NCBI GenBank assembly: GCA_958296015.1
Contig: CATQIH010000028.1
Coordinates: 1-45,258 of the forward strand
DNA length: 45,258 nucleotides
Source of the DNA: Cyclobacteriaceae bacterium
GTDB lineage: Bacteria > Bacteroidota > Bacteroidia > Cytophagales > Cyclobacteriaceae
Reading direction: 5' to 3'
Shown: piece after piece, positions 42,937 to 45,258 of the stretch
How positions within the stretch are numbered: position 1 is the stretch's first letter
Layout of the letters: every line of letters begins with the position of its first letter
Position numbers and translations under genes: made by a program
Notes under the pieces: model-generated
The model's input: the letters and a program-made list of their open reading frames with translations, nothing else
What the model was told of the DNA's origin: nothing
The model's database searches: none

Positions 42937-43788
42937 TTAATGGTAACTCTCGACAGCATTTTCAACATAAGAACTGTACTGGTCTTCAGTAATGATTTTT
43001 TTAGGAGCTTCAGAAGATTCTAAAATATTTAATGCCTTATCAAATGCCCTAAAAAGATTCTTGTCTTGTGGCTTAGACACTAACAAATCATAGCGTAGAT
43101 TTTCCTGTTCCGCTTTTTCAACCAATAGATTGAGCTTACCATATAGTAGCACGGACTTATCATTGATGTTATCATTGTTAGATAAGTCAAAGCTCACTGT
43201 CTTTATCAGATTGGTAGAACCATTTTGCCAACTCAGGTCAAATTTTAAAGAAGTGTCGTTTGACTCGACAATTACATCTTTCTTAAAACGATGATAGGCT
43301 ACCCGGCTTTTGCTTTTTAAAGATTCTTGAAAAATTTTTATGATATAGGCTTCATCGTGTCTATGCACATTCTCTTTTTCTCCTGCATAATCCGAGAAAT
43401 ATAAACGGTAGTACTGATTCACAACATAGTTAATATCTTTACCATTCAGAAAGCCCAAAGCAGGTTCCGAGAACTGTAATGCTGTAGCATCATCTATTAA
43501 AAAATCTTGTGGAACTGTATTGCTAACCTCTTTCTGAAAAAGCTTAGTGTCATCCCTATATACACTTAAATCCAAAGCTTTTTGATGAAAACCATTCAAA
43601 TAAGCACGGATCTGGCTTTCGGAAAAGTTTTTATATAATCCTTTCAGACGGGAAAGCGTTTTGGGGTACTTAAATACTACTTTTCTTTGCTCAGGAAAAG
43701 AAAATAGTATTCCTACATTAAAGATTTCCCCTAACGTCTGTGAATGTACGTATCGTAATAAACTATAGGTAAATGCGATGTTGTTCAT
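42937..43788 (-). CDS. DUF3037 domain protein
   Basis: The 283-residue soluble protein begins with the family hallmark TYSLLRYVHSQTLGEIFNVGILFSFPEQRKVVFKYPK, in which 'LRY.....GE.xNVGI' is diagnostic of DUF3037. The rest is mixed alpha/beta with no catalytic motif recognised, no signal and no membrane segment. It lies 66 bp downstream of a HipA-like kinase gene on the same strand. DUF3037 genes are, to my knowledge, repeatedly found beside HipA-like kinase genes, so the two likely form one functional unit. Biochemical function is unknown. Confidence 0.8.
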   Translation of the reverse strand: MNNIAFTYSLLRYVHSQTLGEIFNVGILFSFPEQRKVVFKYPKTLSRLKGLYKNFSESQIRAYLNGFHQKALDLSVYRDDTKLFQKEVSNTVPQDFLIDDATALQFSEPALGFLNGKDINYVVNQYYRLYFSDYAGEKENVHRHDEAYIIKIFQESLKSKSRVAYHRFKKDVIVESNDTSLKFDLSWQNGSTNLIKTVSFDLSNNDNINDKSVLLYGKLNLLVEKAEQENLRYDLLVSKPQDKNLFRAFDKALNILESSEAPKKIITEDQYSSYVENAVESYH

Positions 43789-43854
43789 AGCACTGAGTTT
43801 CTTAAAAGTGACACAAACTTACTATGATCTTTCTTAATAACTTCTAAGTAGTAC

Positions 43855-44579
43855 TTAATAGTTTTTATACTCCTCAACATTATGTTTATAATCTTTAAGC
43901 GTATAAATATATTCATTTAACTTATAAATATCTAAATATTTTAGATATTCTGAAAAGGATTCAAAATAACAGATTTTACTATTCTTCCTCCCTTTTTTCA
44001 AAATCTTGTAGAAAATATGCCGTTCTTTGTTATAATACCAATTTCCTCCTAAAAAATCTTCTGTCACTTTTTCATTAGTACCTAAAAGGCTAAGTTCATG
44101 GTCTATAAGATAAGCTTCCTTTTCTAACAACAGCATATTGGGCTTATCCTGCCTACGATCTGCGTTTTGAATCAAATTATCAAAGCAAAGATTGTCTCTA
44201 TATCGTATTTCTTGAAAAATTTCCTGTTCAATGTAGGAGAATAGGTAGTAGCCCCTTTTATATAACGACAGCCAAATTTAATACGCTCATCTTTTCCTTT
44301 AAGTTCTTCCTTCATCTTAGGATCAAGTGTCCGTATAAAGTTATCATCAAACTGTATAAGTGCTGGTTGTGGTACAGATAGATCAAACTCAGAAGCCAAT
44401 ACATTTGCTAACACTTCCTTTACTACCGGATTATATTGCTGTATATGCTTTTTTGTAAAAAGCTTTACAACATAAGGTTGCAGACCTATTTCGGTCTGTA
44501 CATGTACAATCCAGGGATAGGTAGAACCTCCTCTGTCTATCCTTTTTACAGGAGGAACGGCTTTGTATATAGGTAGCAA
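43855..44579 (-). pseudogene. HipA-like kinase (short form), interrupted by one-base frameshift
   Basis: The first part (44579 to about 44186, TTG start) shows KRIDRGGSTYPWIVHVQTE, PYVVKLFTK (the ATP-binding lysine) and VVKEVLANVLASEFDLSVPQPAL. The second part (from about 44185 to 43855) continues with the catalytic FDNLIQNADRRQDKPNMLLL and YLIDHELSLLG (the DxxxxN and DHE/DFG-like motifs). A single T added in the run near 44182 (minus-strand reading GCTTTGATAA) joins ETIFA to FDNLIQNADRR. The total is about 240 residues, typical of the small HipA_2 group. A TTG start is used, since the frame upstream has no ATG before its stop. If the shift is a sequencing error the kinase is intact. Confidence 0.72.
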
Positions 44580-44881
44580 ATGATTTATATTGATATAGAT
44601 AATATTTTCGTACTCTCCCCCCCAAACTAACTAATTACCCTCACGGCAATCTGCTGATTTTCATTTTTGATTTCTGTACTTACATAAACTTTAGTTTTGG
44701 TCAACTACAAGTTTAACCTAACTCCTTGCTTTCTTGCAATTCAAACATGCTGTAATGTACTAATACTGAATGACTCAATATATTTTCGAATTTAGCTACT
44801 GAAAACTTCAATTCTATACGAAGCCTATGCATAACAAAAAAAGCACTTACAAATTTTACTTCGTAAGTGCCTGATTTTCAG
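44580..44881. other. AT-rich spacer upstream of the HipA-like gene
   Basis: No gene is seen in these ~300 bp. On the minus strand TTAGTTTG (44624-44631) is one base off the TAnnTTTG -7 box, with a TTG about 16 bp further upstream, a possible promoter for the kinase gene. A run of seven Cs lies at 44617-44623. The tRNA terminator lies at the right side. Confidence 0.35.
44834..44871 (-). terminator. Terminator after tRNA-Arg
   Basis: On the minus strand GCACTTAC and GTAAGTGC form an eight-bp stem over a 12-base loop, followed by seven Ts. It begins about 11 bases after the tRNA 3' end. Confidence 0.75.
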
Positions 44882-44955
44882 TGACCTTGACAAGATTCAA
44901 ACTTGTAACCTCCTGATCCGTAGTCAGGTGCTCTATTCAGTTGAGCTACAAGGCC
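44882..44955 (-). tRNA. tRNA-Arg (anticodon ACG)
   Basis: The 74-nt cloverleaf has an acceptor stem GGCCTTG/CAAGGTC (one G-U), a D arm with AGCTCAACTGAATAGAGC, an anticodon stem CCTGA/TCAGG around the loop CTACGGA (anticodon ACG), and a T arm with GTTTGAATC. No CCA is encoded. ACG is read as ICG after deamination and decodes CGU, CGC and CGA. A T-tract terminator follows. Confidence 0.95.
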
Positions 44956-45076
44956 ATCCCTTCGTGAGGTGTTGCAAAGTTAAGTAATATTTTTACATGT
45001 CTGCAAGCACAATCAAAAAAGAACCCTTCGTTTTCCACATAATGCCGTTTTTACCTCGTTAATTCGAGTAAAATAC

Positions 45077-45084
45077 TAACTTTG
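45077..45084 (+). promoter_or_regulatory. Candidate -7 box (TAACTTTG) for the final gene
   Basis: TAACTTTG fits TAnnTTTG and lies 42 bp before the ATG at 45127. No -33 TTG is seen at the preferred distance. Confidence 0.4.
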
Positions 45085-45126
45085 CCCAGGCTATATGCTC
45101 TCTGTCTTTTAACCGAAACAATCCCT

Positions 45127-45258
45127 ATGAAGTACTACATTTCCTGCTTATTCCTTGTTTTTTCTTTCAACACTTTCGCCCAGCAACAGAGTGTTGGGTC
45201 GCCGAGCGGTATCGCCCGAGAGTATCCTGGGGCACAGCCTAACATACCCGGAGCTTTA
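45127..45258 (+). CDS. Secreted protein, N-terminal part only (3' end outside window)
   Basis: The first 44 codons encode a signal peptide (MKYYISCLFLVFSFNTFAQQ, cleavage after AQ-like end) and the start of a glycine/proline-rich mature region (SVGSPSGIAREYPGAQPNIPG). The frame runs off the window, so the family cannot be assigned. A candidate -7 box upstream supports a genuine start. Confidence 0.65.
   Translation, partial: MKYYISCLFLVFSFNTFAQQQSVGSPSGIAREYPGAQPNIPGAL

Noticed and set aside
1-45258. CRISPR arrays, prophage genes or replication origins
   Set aside because: No regularly spaced repeats, structural phage genes, DnaA-box clusters or partition sites were seen.

Overview
The window comes from a member of the Bacteroidota, most likely the Cytophagales. 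The evidence is a SusD-type lipoprotein gene, a PorP/SprF fragment and a type IX secretion C-terminal-domain fragment, DUF4920 and DUF2807 proteins, several FtsX-type permeases, TTG starts, weak ribosome binding sites, and candidate TAnnTTTG -7 boxes. The placement below phylum level is inference. No phage, CRISPR array or integrated plasmid was seen.

Layout. 1-2596: end of a SusD-like gene with its downstream lipoprotein gene, then DUF427 and DUF4920 genes. 2679-4291: a decayed patch where an IS982-family element joins a truncated PorP/SprF gene to the tail of a VapC-type toxin gene. 4556-6993: mannose-1-phosphate guanylyltransferase, GDP-L-fucose synthase and a small PspC protein. 7067-8565: a second decayed patch with a type IX secretion tail, a degenerate IS1-family element and an ECF sigma factor gene carrying a nonsense codon. 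8603-21427: mostly housekeeping and metabolic genes, namely dxs, scpA, a flippase-like membrane protein, ndk, a murein-peptide recycling set (S66 carboxypeptidase, dipeptide epimerase, PLP enzyme), catalase and an M16 protease. 21488-24283: a ParA-like ATPase with an unusual P-loop and a membrane-anchored phosphoesterase.

24360-29065 is a four-gene efflux operon (tetR, tolC, emrA, emrB in transcription order) with a double palindromic operator upstream. A mazEF pair follows. 29829-32213 and 39390-42507 hold two FtsX/MacB-like permease loci, the second with a DUF2807 gene in front. The DUF2807-permease unit has a near-consensus sigma-54 promoter and two spaced 16-bp repeats upstream, suggesting control by an enhancer-binding protein. 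Between these loci lies an operon on the minus strand: a DUF1080/PA14-type protein (frameshifted), a beta-propeller protein with a C-terminal azurin-like copper domain, and a TIM-barrel sugar isomerase/epimerase. It probably works on oxidised (keto) sugars in the periplasm. A SulP anion transporter gene follows.

42937-44579 is a compact two-gene module, a HipA-like kinase (interrupted by a one-base frameshift) and a DUF3037 protein. It is the most plausible candidate here for a poorly described system. The window ends with tRNA-Arg(ACG) and the start of a secreted protein gene.

Five genes carry apparent single-base frameshifts (PorP remnant, both transposases, the DUF1080 gene, the hipA-like gene). 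Some may be sequencing errors in homopolymers, so reads should be checked before the non-IS cases are accepted as biological.
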